This document shows positions 10,468 to 21,174 of a stretch of DNA of 64,000 bases, one piece after another; positions within the stretch are counted from its first letter, which is position 1, and the number at the start of each line of letters is the position of its first letter. The DNA lies in assembly GCA_012931725.1 (NCBI GenBank), contig CM022944.1:35340876-35404875 (forward strand), in the 5' to 3' direction. Origin of the DNA: Litsea cubeba (lineage: Eukaryota > Streptophyta > Magnoliopsida > Laurales > Lauraceae). A model generated the notes under the pieces. It had not been told where the DNA came from, made no database searches, and saw only the letters and a program-made list of their open reading frames with translations. A program made the translations under genes and the position numbers.

Positions 10468-10649
10468 TATGCAGTGGTGCATAAATCCCACATCGGAAAC
10501 ATGTTAGTCCTGATCCTGGGTATGTATGTGTGTGACCTGTCCTTAACTTCACGAGGCCTTTTAAAATCATGAGGCAAGATTGGGTTGAAATCCCACGAGC
10601 CCGAAGCGGACATTATCATGTGGATAGTGGGCCCGGGTCGTTACAACAG

Positions 10650-12533
10650 TCTACCTCTTCTTGACTTAGTCACCCCTCCGGTATATTCACGATCAGCAAA
10701 TGAGAAAAATATAAAATTGCTAGGTGCAGAAGAAAAATGGAAAATAGAAAAAATTCAAGGAGCCTTTGTAAGTATACTCTAGAAGAAGGCAAAAAGAGGT
10801 ATCGGTGTTCTCATCTATACCATCATCATCTGATGTCCCAGATCCAGATCCTCTTTCTTCTTAGTGCCTTTTTCTCAATCAGAGGTTATTTCCCACGAAG
10901 GTACTTTTTTATTTGATTTGGATCTCCCGGTTGCATTAAGAAAATGAACAAGGTCCTGTGTTACTCACCATCCCATACAAAACTTTGTTTGATATCGTAG
11001 CCTATCACCTGTTTATTCTTCGTGCATTTGTATCTAATCTAGCCACTGAATGTATACCTAAACATGTGTCTGAGGCCCTATCACATCCTAAGTGGAAAGA
11101 GGCAATGGTAGAAGAGATGAATGCTTTAGAGAAAAACCATACTTGAGAGCTTACTACTCTTCCTGAATGAAAATGCACTGTTGGATGCAAATGGGTGTAT
11201 ACCCTTAAATATAATATAGATGACACAATTAATAGGTGTAAGGCTAGACTTGTTGCTAAGAGATTTACTCAATCTTATAGAGTTTGACTATTTTGAAACT
11301 TTTTCTCTGGTGGCAAAATTGACTTCCATTCCGGTGATCTTATCTCTAGCAGCGAACTTTAATTGGCCTTTATACCAATTGGATGTAAAAAATGCGTTTT
11401 TCCATGGGGAATTAAAGGAAAAGGTTTATATGGATCTCCCACCAGGATTTGTTGTCAAAGTGCAAGAAAATAAAGTATGCCTGCTTAAAAAGTCTTTATA
11501 TGGGCTGAAACAGTCACCTCGAGCCTAGCTTGAAAGATTCAACACAGCTGTGATCTAATTTGGATTCACAAGGTGCTACGCAGATCATACTGTCTTATAA
11601 AAAGGAAAAACAGGAAGGTTGTTCTACTTGTGTATGTTGCTGACAAAGTTGTCACAGGAGATGATGATGCTGAAATTTCAAGGTTAAAAAGTTTCCTCAG
11701 AACAGAACTTCAAATCAAGGACTTCGTATTACTTAAATATTTATTGGGAATTGAAGTGGTGAGGTCCAAGAGTGGGGTCGTTATATCACAAAGAAAATAT
11801 ATCCTTGATCTTCTTAAGGAAACATGGAAACTTGGTGCAAAGCCAACGGACACTCCAATAGAACAAAATCATGGTCTGTATTTAAAAAGTGGGGAAATGC
11901 TTGAAGATATTGGAGGGAAAGCTAATTCATCTCACTATTACTAGGCCTGATATTTCTTATGTTGTAAGTTTGGTCAGTCAGTTTATGCATGCTCCTAGGA
12001 CTGACCATTTAACTGCAGTGCATAGGATTGTTAGATATTTGAAAAAATCACCCTGTCAAGGAATTTTATACAAGTCTCATGGACATCCAAAGGCTATAGC
12101 CTTCACAGACTCTGATTGGGTTCGATTTTTGTGAGGTAGATAGTCTACAACAGGTTATTGCCCAAAGTTGTTACTGCCAAGTCTAGTGCAGAAGCCGAGT
12201 ACAAAGCTGTAGCTCATGGTTGCGAGTTATTAAGGCTAAGGATACTGCTGGTTGAGTTGAGATTCAAGCAGGGTGGTCCAATGTGTCTTTACTCTGGTAG
12301 TACGTCAGCGATTAAACTTGCTAATGACCCTGTTAATCATGACAAAACAAAGCATGTAGAAGTGGACAACCATTTTGTCCGCGAAAAAATTGAGAAGGAT
12401 GTGGTGTTGGTACAGGTTCCTATTGAAGTTCAACTTGCAGACTTTCTCACTAAGGCGGTAAATAAAGCTAAGTTGCAATTTGTTCTTTCCAAGCTGAGCA
12501 TAGTAAATATCTATGCACCAGCTTGAGGGGGCG
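10650..12533 (+). pseudogene. copia 2: 5'-truncated Ty1/copia pol relic (linker, RT, RNase H)
   Basis: Broken plus-strand pol. It begins in the poorly conserved linker (TPPVYS near 10675), then RT: ALSHPKWKEAMVEEMNALEK, VGCKWVYTLKYN, QLDVKNAFFHGELKEKVYMD, KSLYGLKQSPRA, then LLVYVADKVVTGDD where YVDD is expected, so one catalytic Asp is Ala. RNase H follows: ITRPDISYVVSLVSQFM, FTDSDW, SSAEAEYKAVAHG, KHVEVDNHFVREK, ending LVQVPIEVQLADFLTKA near 12460. Several stops (11142, 11168, 11526) and frameshifts (for example near 11890 and 12130). Gag, protease and integrase are absent. Confidence 0.88.
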
Positions 12534-12562
12534 TGTTGTGAGTAAGAGTAGGGACTTATATA
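12534..12562 (+). repeat. copia 2 3' LTR, first piece
   Basis: A polypurine tract (ttgagggggcg, 12523-12533) is followed by the LTR start TGTTGTGAGTAAGAG. The LTR is broken after 29 bases by the insertion of copia 3 and resumes at about 17927. Confidence 0.7.
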
Positions 12563-12851
12563 TGTCACAGTATATGGAGGAAGAAGAAGAAGAAGAAGAA
12601 GAAGAGAGTTGGAAAGAAGGTCGTGCCTCAATAGAGGATCGACTGCCCATATTTATAATCTCATTATGCCTTAATCAAAGGCTCTAAACATGCTAAGAAT
12701 ACAATCAGAATAATGAAAGAATATCACCTAGTCTATACAAGGAAGTAAGAAGAGGTCAATCAGCTATACAATCTTAGAATAAATCCCATGTGTGGGATGT
12801 TGTACATGGGCCTTGTTGCGCTGGGCCTAGACTTATTTTATATCTTCTACA
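12563..12851 (-). repeat. copia 3 3' LTR
   Basis: 289 bp, matching 17641-17926 along its length. It has an expanded GAA run at 12578-12605 and a short deletion near 12840. The polypurine tract TTTGAGGCGAG (minus strand) directly precedes it. TATA box at 12650-12657. Confidence 0.88.
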
Positions 12852-12879
12852 CTCGCCTCAAATTGATGTGGTAAGGCAT

Positions 12880-14293
12880 AAAACATCAATTTGCTAGTGA
12901 GATCATGATGACGTGTTTTGGGAAGTGCTTTTGTGAATATATCCGCCAACTTGTTATGAGTAGAGGCATAAGGCAAAGTTATCTTCTCAGTAAGAACATG
13001 CTGACGGATGAAGTGACAATCAATCTCAATGTGCTTCGTCCTTTTATGAAAGACCGGATTGTTGGCAATTCTGGTGGCACTGGTATTGTCCCCATGAAGA
13101 GGCGTAGAACTACAAAAAAGGACACCCAATTCACAAAGAAGACAGCGTAGCCAGATGATTTCAGCACTAGCGGATGACATCGCCAGGTATTCAACTTTAG
13201 CAGAAGACTTTGAAACGGTGGTTTGCTTCTTGCACTTCCACGAAATCAGAGATTCCCTGAGAAACATACACCAGCCAGTGGTTGATCTCCGAGAATCTGG
13301 GCAGCCAGCCCAGTCAGCATCTGCAAAAGCTGATAAGGGCAGAGAAGTACCAGAAGGGTAGAAGATACCATGGTTAAGAGTGCCTTTAACATAACGGAGA
13401 ATGCGCAAAGCAGCAGCGAGGTGAGGTTTGTGGGGATTGCTAACAAACTGACTAATTGTGTGAGCTGCATGAGAAATATCTGGCCGACTCATAGTAAGTA
13501 GAGCAAACTACCAACCATCCGCCGAAAAACGGAGGGATCATCCAGGGGTGGGCCATCATCCGTACTGATTTTGTTGTTCAATTCCATAGGCGTATCAAAA
13601 GTGTGAGCATCATCAAGCCTTGCCGAAGTGATCAAATCTGTAGCATATTTACGCTGATGGACCCTAATGCCTGATTTGTTACGCAAAAACTCAAGCCCCA
13701 AAAAATAGGTGAGAGGACCAAGATCCTTCATTCTGAAGTGGCGGGTAAGATGGTTTAGCCCTAATAATCATATCATCAACATAGACTAAAAGGAAGGTGT
13801 AGCCCTTTGGTGTCCATCAAAGAAATAGAGGACTATCAGAATGACTATGACGAAATCCAGCTTGAAGAATAACTGCCCAGAATTTATCGAACCAAGCCCT
13901 TGGAGCCTGCTTAAGTCCATAAAGAGATTTCCGCAACTTACAAACATGTTGTGGAGGACAAGCATATCATGGAGGAGGCTTTAAATAAATAGTCTCTCGC
14001 AAGTCCCCATAAAGAAATGCATTTTTGACATCCATTTGCCATAGAGGCCAGTTGCGGGCTGCAGCTACACAAAGAAGAGTACGGGCCACTGGTGCAAATG
14101 TCTCCTCGTAGTCAATTCCATATTCCTGCTTATAACCCTGCGCAACCAATCTCGCCTTGTAGGGATCAAGACTCCAATCAGAGTGAACTTTGACGAAGTA
14201 GATCCATTTACTGCGAATCACAGATGCTCCTTCAGGGGCCGGTACCAACTCCCATGTTTGGTTTATTTCAAGAGCGAGCAATTCCTCATTCAT
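12880..14293 (-). pseudogene. copia 3 reverse transcriptase and RNase H, degenerate
   Basis: RT begins near 14293 (MNEELLALEINQTWELVPAP), followed by ARLVAQGYKQEYGIDYEETF and QMDVKNAFLYGDL; a nonsense codon at about 13967 follows YLKPPP. The next part is in another frame with KSLYGLKQAPRAWF and an intact YVDD (13783-13772). A deletion or shift precedes MKDLGPLTYFLGLEF (13731). Another shift near 13492 leads into RNase H: SRPDISHAAHTISQF, FADADWAGCPDSRRSTTG, SSAKVEYLAM, KHIEIDCHFIRQ, LADIFTKALP. Confidence 0.87.
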
Positions 14294-14592
14294 ATTATCC
14301 TGCCAGTATGCGATCTTCGAGGCCTGTGAATATGAGGTGGGTATAGGAGCACTATCTAAAGAAGTAAAAAGTACAGGAAATCCATAGGACCATAGCGGTT
14401 AGGGGCAACGGCAAGACGACTAGAGCGTCGTAGAGGGATGCTATTATCAGAAGAAGCATTATTATCTGAAGGTTCAGTAGGCGGCATTGGGAGATGATCA
14501 GGAGAAGGAGGGACCATGTTACTCCGGACATAGTCTTTGGGAAGAGTGGATGGAGAAGCAGACTCAGGGAATTATGGAAAATAGGACACAAG

Positions 14593-15600
14593 TCACACAA
14601 CAATAGGATGACTATCCAAACGCACAAAAAAGAAAGGTATCTGTTCCAAGAAAATCACATTACGAGATATTCGCATGCGTTTTTCCATCTGATCATAACA
14701 TAGAAACCCTTTGTGTTCATTACTGTAGCCAAGAAAGATGCATTTGGCAATTTGTGGTGATAACTTAGTGCGCTTAGTAGGGGGAAGATGAACAAAACGC
14801 AAGCAACCAAAAACACGCAAGTGAGAGTACGAGGGGGCATGACCAAAGAGAACTTCGTAAGGAGTAGTCTTTCCTAGAACAATACTAGGAAGAAGATTGA
14901 TTAGATACACAGTTGTCTGTGCAGCATAACACAAAAAATTGGGAGGAACTAAGGATGCAATTAGAAGAGTTCGAACAGTTTCAAGAATGTGTCTGCTCTT
15001 TCTTTCCGCGATTCCATTTTGCTGAGGAGTATGCAGACAAGATTTTTGGTGAAGAATGCCTTTATCAGAAAAGAATCAGGAAAATCATGAGATATGTATT
15101 CTCCACCTGAATCTGATCTAAAAATTTTGATTGCTTTCTTAAATTGGGTTTGGACCATGTTGTAAAATCTTTGGAAAATAAAAAATACTTAAGATTTCAA
15201 GCGCATGAAATAGATCCAAGTGTAACGGGAATGATCATCAATAAAGGTCACATAGTACTTAAATCCTGCCCTACTCAAGGCAGGAGCCCCAAACATCAGT
15301 GTGAATAATGTCAAATGTTGCCAATGCACGAGAATTATGAATAGAAAATGGCAAAATATTACTCTTAAGCAACAAGTTTCGCACTTTGATTGAAATAAAG
15401 AAGACATCATTTTATTATCAATAGTAGATTCTAAATAACCAATCTATAAAGAAATTAAATGGGCATTGTTCACATAACCAAGACGTTGATGCCAAATAGT
15501 CCACAATTTATTAAAATTATTAGAAGAAGCAAAGAAAGAATGATGTCCAATGTCCAGCAAAAACAGGCGCCCATGTTTACTCCCTGTCGCGATCACCTTC
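14593..15600 (-). pseudogene. copia 3 integrase, degenerate
   Basis: Pieces of integrase in different frames: GFKYYVTFIDDHSRYTWIYF (about 15270-15200), IFRSDSGGEYISHDF (about 15130-15080), then the C-terminal part TTVYLINLLPSIVLGKTTPY and HLRVFGCLRFVHLPPTKRTK (14934-14593). The zinc-binding region is only faintly recognisable upstream and the PQQNG...E region is scrambled near 15030. Confidence 0.8.
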
Positions 15601-15760
15601 CTAGTTTGTTGCCCCTGTATAACACAATCAGAGGAAGAAAAGTGAACAACATATCCATCATCAATAAGTTGGCCTATAGAAAGTAAATTGGCAGATAATT
15701 TTGGAACAAAATAGACATTTAGACATTGGGAAGGGTGATGGACTGGCCAGAGACACTAGA

Positions 15761-17011
15761 TTAAGTAATGGTACAAACTCCAGAAATGAGTAGTTGATCG
15801 CCATTAGCAGTGGTTATTTTTTCTTTTCGACGGTAAGGGTGAGAATCTGTAAAGCTATGTTCTACAGTTGTCATATGATTAGAGGCTTCTGAATCTAAAA
15901 ACCATGTGGATGAGGTGATAGGAGAAGAAAGAGATGCTGAAGAATAAAAGGCAGGAAAAGCTATAAGAGAATGAGTTTGATACCGACCACCATTAAAGCC
16001 CATAGATGCATATGCTGAGGTAACCGTGTTTTGAATCCGTTCTTGAATCTGAGCAGGAGTCATGGATATAGCCCCGAAAGAAGTGCTTCCTGTATCAGAT
16101 AAGGGTGCTTGGGCCTGAAATGCAGTTTGAATATTCTGTCTTGGCAGATTGGAGGGAGGCTTCCTCGGTTGTATCTCATTCCTTTGCTGTAAGCTGTGAC
16201 AATCATCAATAAGATGACCAGAGCGTTTGCAATATCTGCAAACCAATTTCTTGCGATAATTTTTGACAATATGACCGAAGCCTTTTGCATTCATAACATT
16301 GAGTAAGCTTCTGATTTGGGGTTGCCAGAAGAGCAGAGTCAGTAGGAAGAGGCGCAAGGAAGGCTTTTGGTTCTTTAAGAGTAGCACGTTGTGAGGTGAG
16401 ACGAAGTTCTTCGCGAAGGACTTCTTGAAAGCAGGTATCAAGATGAGCAGAAATTTCTCTATTCATGAGGGCAGACCTAACAGATTTAAATTCTGGTCTT
16501 ATATTCATAAGAAACTGACTAATGTGAGTTTCTTCTTGTAATTTGAGAGCCTCAGATAGAAATCCAGAAGAGATTGTTTGGATCAACATGGAATCCCTTT
16601 CAGCCCATTAGGTGAGGAAACCATTAAAATATTCCTGCACAGATTTATCCCCTAGATTATATTTACCAATTTTACTATCCAAGTGAAACTTCCGAGCTTT
16701 ATTGGTTTGATGGTAGACTTTCTTGAGATGAGCCCACATATCAGCTGCTGTAGTGTAGTGTAGGCTTGAAGAGCAATGGCAAGAGAGGGATCAATAGAGT
16801 TAAGGATCCAAGTAACTACTTTAGCATTTTCCTTGGACCAGGTGGCTAAGACTTTTGAATTAGTGGTACTTGTAGTCGGAGGCTTGGTTATTGATTCATC
16901 AAGATAACCGAAAAGCCCTGTCCCTCTCCAAAGTTCTTTAAATGGAAGGACCAGGACATAATTATGCCCATTAAATTTAGTTGGGATAACAATTAACATC
17001 ATACTTGTCAA
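15761..17011 (-). pseudogene. copia 3 gag and protease, degenerate
   Basis: Frames 17011-16652, 16589-16206 and 16441-15761 together spell a decayed gag. The N-terminal part includes FNGHNYVLV, the core includes ALMNREISAHLDTCFQEVLR, and zinc knuckle 2 is intact (CRYCKRSGHLIDDC). Knuckle 1 has lost cysteines (NAKGFGHIVKNYRKK). The protease motif reads FLDSEASNHMT instead of DSGAS, which should abolish activity. The leader (17012-17628) contains one copy of the 20-mer shared with copia 1. Confidence 0.85.
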
Positions 17012-17628
17012 CTGCAGAATGTATTAGAAAAAGGACAATAGAGAGCATCAGCACGCAAATCAATAGTTTTTAAAGAAAAAAACAGCCCTCAGATTAGAAA
17101 TCAGCAGTAAACAGTAGCTAATGGAGCATCCAACAGTAAACAGCACATAAAAGTGCAGTTTGTAAACAAATAGTGCCAGGCGAACTGAAATTCTGGGGCA
17201 GGATCCCTGCGTGGGGCCTACAGACTGATCTGAATGAGAATCAGATTAGACGCTAAAAACCAGGATCAATTTCCTTTTCCAGCTGTACAAGTCTCATCAA
17301 GATCCATTCGGAATCCAGGATTTCGTGCGGCTGTGATGAAAACTATTTCAGAAAATTGGATAATCACAAGACAGATCAAAAGGCGTGCCTCTGATCTCTG
17401 AAAAATGCTGAAAAAATCTCCAAAAAGACCAGAGAGGAAGTCGACTAAGGCTGGAGTGATATTTGTAGACTTTGTGATGATCGCAGGTGGGCCACTATTG
17501 ATCACGATGAGAGAAAAGTAGGTTTTCACCCACGATTTGCTTCCAAAATCACAGATACTTGATCTATGTTTCTTCCAAGATGCTTTGATGATGTAGATGC
17601 CAGAATAATAAAAATCCAAGAATTTATG

Positions 17629-17640
17629 GCTCTGATACCA
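17629..17640 (-). promoter_or_regulatory. Primer-binding site of copia 3
   Basis: The minus strand is TGGTATCAGAGC, the exact standard copia site complementary to the initiator methionine tRNA 3' end, directly next to the LTR. Confidence 0.93.
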
Positions 17641-17926
17641 TGTCACAGAATATGGAGGAAGAAGAAGAAGAAGAGAGTTGGAGAGAAGGTCGTGCCTCAA
17701 TAGAGGATCGACTGCCCATATTTATAATCTCATTATGCCTAATCAAAGGCTCTAAATATGCTAAGAATACAATCAGAATAATGAAAGAATATCCCCTAGT
17801 CTATACAAGGAAGTAATAAGTAAATCAGCTATACAGTCGTAGACTAAATCCCACGTGTGGGATGCTGTACATGGGCCTTGTTGGGCTGGGGCTAGACTTT
17901 ATTTTACAGGCGTTTTATCTTCTACA
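17641..17926 (-). repeat. copia 3 5' LTR
   Basis: 286 bp, TGTAGAAG...TGTGACA on the minus strand. It abuts the primer site. Contains TATAAATA (plus strand 'tatttata' near 17720) and a short GAA run (plus strand) that is longer in the other LTR. Confidence 0.88.
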
Positions 17927-18220
17927 ATTTATAATTTTTAGAAAGCTAGGGACTTTTATGTAAATAGCATAAACTTGGGGGATGTTTTTGTAATATCAAG
18001 AAATAGTGAAATAACTTCATAACAGGGGTCGACTAACCTAATGGGTTATTCGAATCTTCTATTGTTTCTCCAATTTCCCTTCTTTTCTCTCTTCTTTTAC
18101 GTTCTTCTCTTTTCCATTTTCTTGACTAGAGTTATATTCATGCAAGTAGAATCGAATGTCTACTCGCCTGGTGTAGGAAATCATTGCTCAATTCACTCGA
18201 GGAACACTATAAGTCATCAA
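17927..18220 (+). repeat. copia 2 3' LTR, second piece
   Basis: Sequence right of copia 3 continues as LTR-type DNA ('gaaagctagggacttttatg', 'gggggatgtttttgtaatatc'). The bases flanking copia 3 (atata at 12558-12562, attta at 17927-17931) fit a five-base target-site duplication with one mismatch. The outer end is not defined; about 18220 is an estimate. Confidence 0.55.
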
Positions 18221-20156
18221 TCATAATTCTCCTGCTGATCCCCTCCTTCTCTTCCTTCTTCTACTTGATTCTCTTCTAGATCTTACCACTCTTAGTCTAG
18301 AAACTAGGTTTATGGTTTTCTAGTTGAGGCAGTGCAAGAGAAGAGAAAGAATGAGAATAGGAAAGGAGCTTTGGGCTCCCAATGTGAAGTAGTTGGGTTT
18401 AGAGAAAGGGATGCAAGAGATAACAGGGAAAGTGAGAGGGAGTTTTTGGCTCATGATGGGGTTCTCATGTTTTAATTAGGTTGAGGGCTACAAGTTGGCT
18501 TGAAATATGAGTTGAATGTCCCCTAAAACTAGGAACACATGTGCAATACCCAAGTTCCCATGGGAATTGTGCACAGCCCTTATTTACCCCAAGTCAACAT
18601 TCCGTTTTTAATACACGGGTCCTACCTATTCTCAAAAGACTACTGTATTGAGTTACTACTCATGGGTCCTACTAATTCCCTTTTTTACCCTCTTTTAATA
18701 AGTCAGAACCCACCAATAGTTAGAAAACTAATCTCATCTGGAATTTTAATGACCCAATATAATTATGCATAAATATAAATAATTCATCATTCGAAACTCA
18801 AGAAATAAGAAAATAAATTAAAATAACTACCCAAAATTCGAGTCCCCTAATAATGGATGTTGGGGTCTGGCCGGGTCGGACCAGCCTGCATATATGCAAG
18901 TTGGGTGTGGTTTGATTGTTCTGACACATCTATTAAATGGGTCATGTTGGGGTTTGGGCATCAACCTGTGATACATGAATCTCAATGGAACCTGACCAAC
19001 CCATTGCCACGTATAGATTGGGGTTCCTAACCCATCCACTGTAATTGTAATGGAACCCTGCTATTAGAATGATACGCCATTTGAAATCACTCTGAAGGCC
19101 TTTGTAACCTAGTCCAGAAAATGTGTTACAGCGTCTCCTTAAAGACAACAACCATACATATTAAGGCATGCCAAGGGTGCAAACGAAAGTACGAAATTTA
19201 TGCTTATCTCAGTAGTTTTTAACATGCTTCTGTTATACCTTCAATTCTGTATAGAAACCCATATTTTGTTATGTACAAAGAAAGTAACTTATTTAATCTC
19301 ACATGCATGCGCGCGCACACATCCACGCATGCATTTGGCGGTTCTTATCTACAAAAACTTGGATTACTACAAAAATTTGGATTTCAATTTACTCTTTTGT
19401 AATGCATTTAAGATCATCGATTTCTTAGATAAGCTGATTAAAAATTTCATTAAATGATAAAGATGTTAGAGAGTATAGCTCTAAATCTGTACACGCGCAC
19501 ATATAAACACACTAATTCACAAACAAAATAATCTAGGTTGTAGCCAATCATGAGGGTGCGTTGTAGTCAGATGCTAAAATCAGCTTGTGCAGCTGGCCAG
19601 TGCATGCATGAATCTATACATATATTTGAGCAGTGATGCTTTGTTATAGATTTATACCCTCGGCACCTTTTATCAGAAGCCCCTTCTTAAGAAACCACTA
19701 GCTTGACCACCTGTGCTTAAAGCACAGGCTTGTATAAGCATAAAAAATAATTTTAATTGAGTTCAATTGCAATTGAAAAATTTTACAGATAAAACTGTTA
19801 ATATACTGTAAATCTTATTGCATAATATATCAATTTATAACAGGAAATATTCACTTGCGCACCACACATCCAGATCGTGTCACCTGTATTCAGAAGTGGG
19901 TCCCGCCTGATAGTCCAGAATAATGAAAGTGTATTAAGTGCCAAGAATAGAATGAATTCAAAATAGAATGAAACTCTATTAACAGTCCAGAATATAAGAA
20001 AACTGTAGAAACTGTATCAAAATTGAAATCAATAAGGAAATTTTATTAAGAGTCCAAACCAATAATGTTAATAACAAAACTTATCAAAATTGAAATTAAA
20101 ATTGCAAATTTTATCAAATTGAGCCTCAATTTTGAAATGAAATCGCACTTGCTTAA
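18220..20156. other. AT-rich intergenic sequence
   Basis: No coding or RNA gene seen. It contains a short alternating stretch (gcatgcgcgcgcacacatcc, about 19306-19325). At 19697-19735 it has 'ctagcttgaccac' plus a hairpin around 'gtgcttaaagcac' that recurs at 35790-35818. Bases 20152-20156 (cttaa) are the left target-site duplication of the Tat-type element. Confidence 0.6.
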
Positions 20157-21085
20157 TGTGTGGGGAGATTTCCCGAACCACAGGATTAAGTTAATCACAG
20201 CCACCAGATCAAGCTAAGCACTCTCACGTGCCGCCCTCACGTCATCCACGTGACACCAGGCTCGTCCCGGCTGTCAGGACAGGAGGTCCGGCCGAAGTCG
20301 GACAGCTCCGGACCTTAGCGCCGAACTGACCCACCTCGGGCGTCATCTCGGCAAGGATCACCACCACGGGTACCACCTCGGCAGAAAGCTCCATTTCGGC
20401 TAAAGAAGCCGAGACAGAAGCCGAAGCAAGAGAAAACATTCACGTGTACCCTTCATCCCACACGTCATCAGGCACGTGGAGGGATAGGGACACGCGCTGG
20501 TGGGACAGACGCGACATCCAGCCGCCCACAATCTTCGCCAGATCCCTGGCAGAGTCCCATCCAGCGGCTGAAGCCACATCAGGGCAGGGCCCGAGGGCGG
20601 ATCCGCTGGTACTCCTACCGCCAAAGGCGCCCAACAGGATCTGGCCCAACAGGATGTGCATTAAATGCGATGTGGGCTGACCCGACGGGCATTTAATGCA
20701 TAGTGGGCTGGATTGGACCACAATTAATGCAATGTGGGCTGATCATGACTTCTAAGTCAAATCGTGGGACCCACACCACAATATCTTCCAAAGATACGTT
20801 CCACACTCTATAAATAGAGACCCATGCCACCATCTAAGGTACGCCATTTTTCTCCATACCAGAGTCGTTACTCTGTCTTTCTTCCTCCTCTCCTTCCATT
20901 GTTCCAGTTCACATACTGACTTTGGCATCGGAGAGCCTTGCGCCACTCAGGCCAGGGTCCTCTGACCGTTTGCTACTCCTTTTCAGGCTCTCGGAAGGCA
21001 TCCAGACATTCCGGACACCATCATCTTCTCGGATAAGTCCTATAAGGCACCCTCTTATTGTGGGTCATAATTTTCTGCACCTACA
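20157..21085 (+). repeat. 5' LTR of the Tat-type element
   Basis: Starts TGTGTGGGGAGATTTCCCG, ends CTGCACCTACA. TATA box at 20809-20816. Six-frame translations of this LTR and of 31336-32264 give the same chance ORFs with the same sequence, which supports near identity. Confidence 0.95.
20809..20816 (+). promoter_or_regulatory. TATA box of the 5' LTR
   Basis: cactcTATAAATAgagacc, about 650 bases into the LTR; the start site is expected near 20840. The equivalent box in the 3' LTR is at 31988-31995. Confidence 0.75.
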
Positions 21086-21087
21086 AT

Positions 21088-21105
21088 TGGCGCCGTCTGT
21101 GGGAA
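21088..21105 (+). promoter_or_regulatory. Primer-binding site of the Tat-type element
   Basis: TGGCGCCGTCTGTGGGAA begins two bases after the 5' LTR. TGGCGCCGT is the usual start of the site in Tat/Athila-type elements. Confidence 0.88.
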
Positions 21106-21174
21106 AGAAATATCCCAGCCATCCAAACCTCTCAAAACCTTCCCAACCTTCCTAACCTCATCCTTTCAGAAGCC

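Larger units (their letters stand above)
10181..10645 (+). mobile_element. Cassandra-like solo LTR / 5S-rRNA-bearing repeat
   Basis: The unit runs from TGATACCCAGTCC to GGGTCGTTACA (TG...CA) and carries a 5S rRNA-like segment, the hallmark of Cassandra TRIM elements. The right part has 'aatcccacatcgga' and 'cccgaagcggacattatcatg', sequences usual near plant LTR ends. No primer site, polypurine tract or second LTR is adjacent, so it is a solo LTR, fragment or related 5S-derived repeat. Edges are uncertain because no target-site duplication is evident. Confidence 0.55.
12563..17926 (-). mobile_element. copia 3: full-length but dead Ty1/copia element nested in copia 2
   Basis: Two LTRs (17926-17641 and 12851-12563), a perfect primer site, a polypurine tract and all copia domains in order on the minus strand, 5.36 kb in total. 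The LTRs differ by about a dozen substitutions and several indels, roughly 4% by eye, so the insertion is not recent. Nearly every domain carries frameshifts or stops. A diverged 5-bp duplication flanks it. Confidence 0.9.

Noticed and set aside
17629..17640. Part of a tRNA gene
   Set aside because: Only 12 bases complementary to a tRNA 3' end, adjoining an LTR; this is a primer-binding site.
20242..20946. Small frames that occur again at 31421-32125
   Set aside because: They lie in the two LTRs and are copied with them; no recognised protein.
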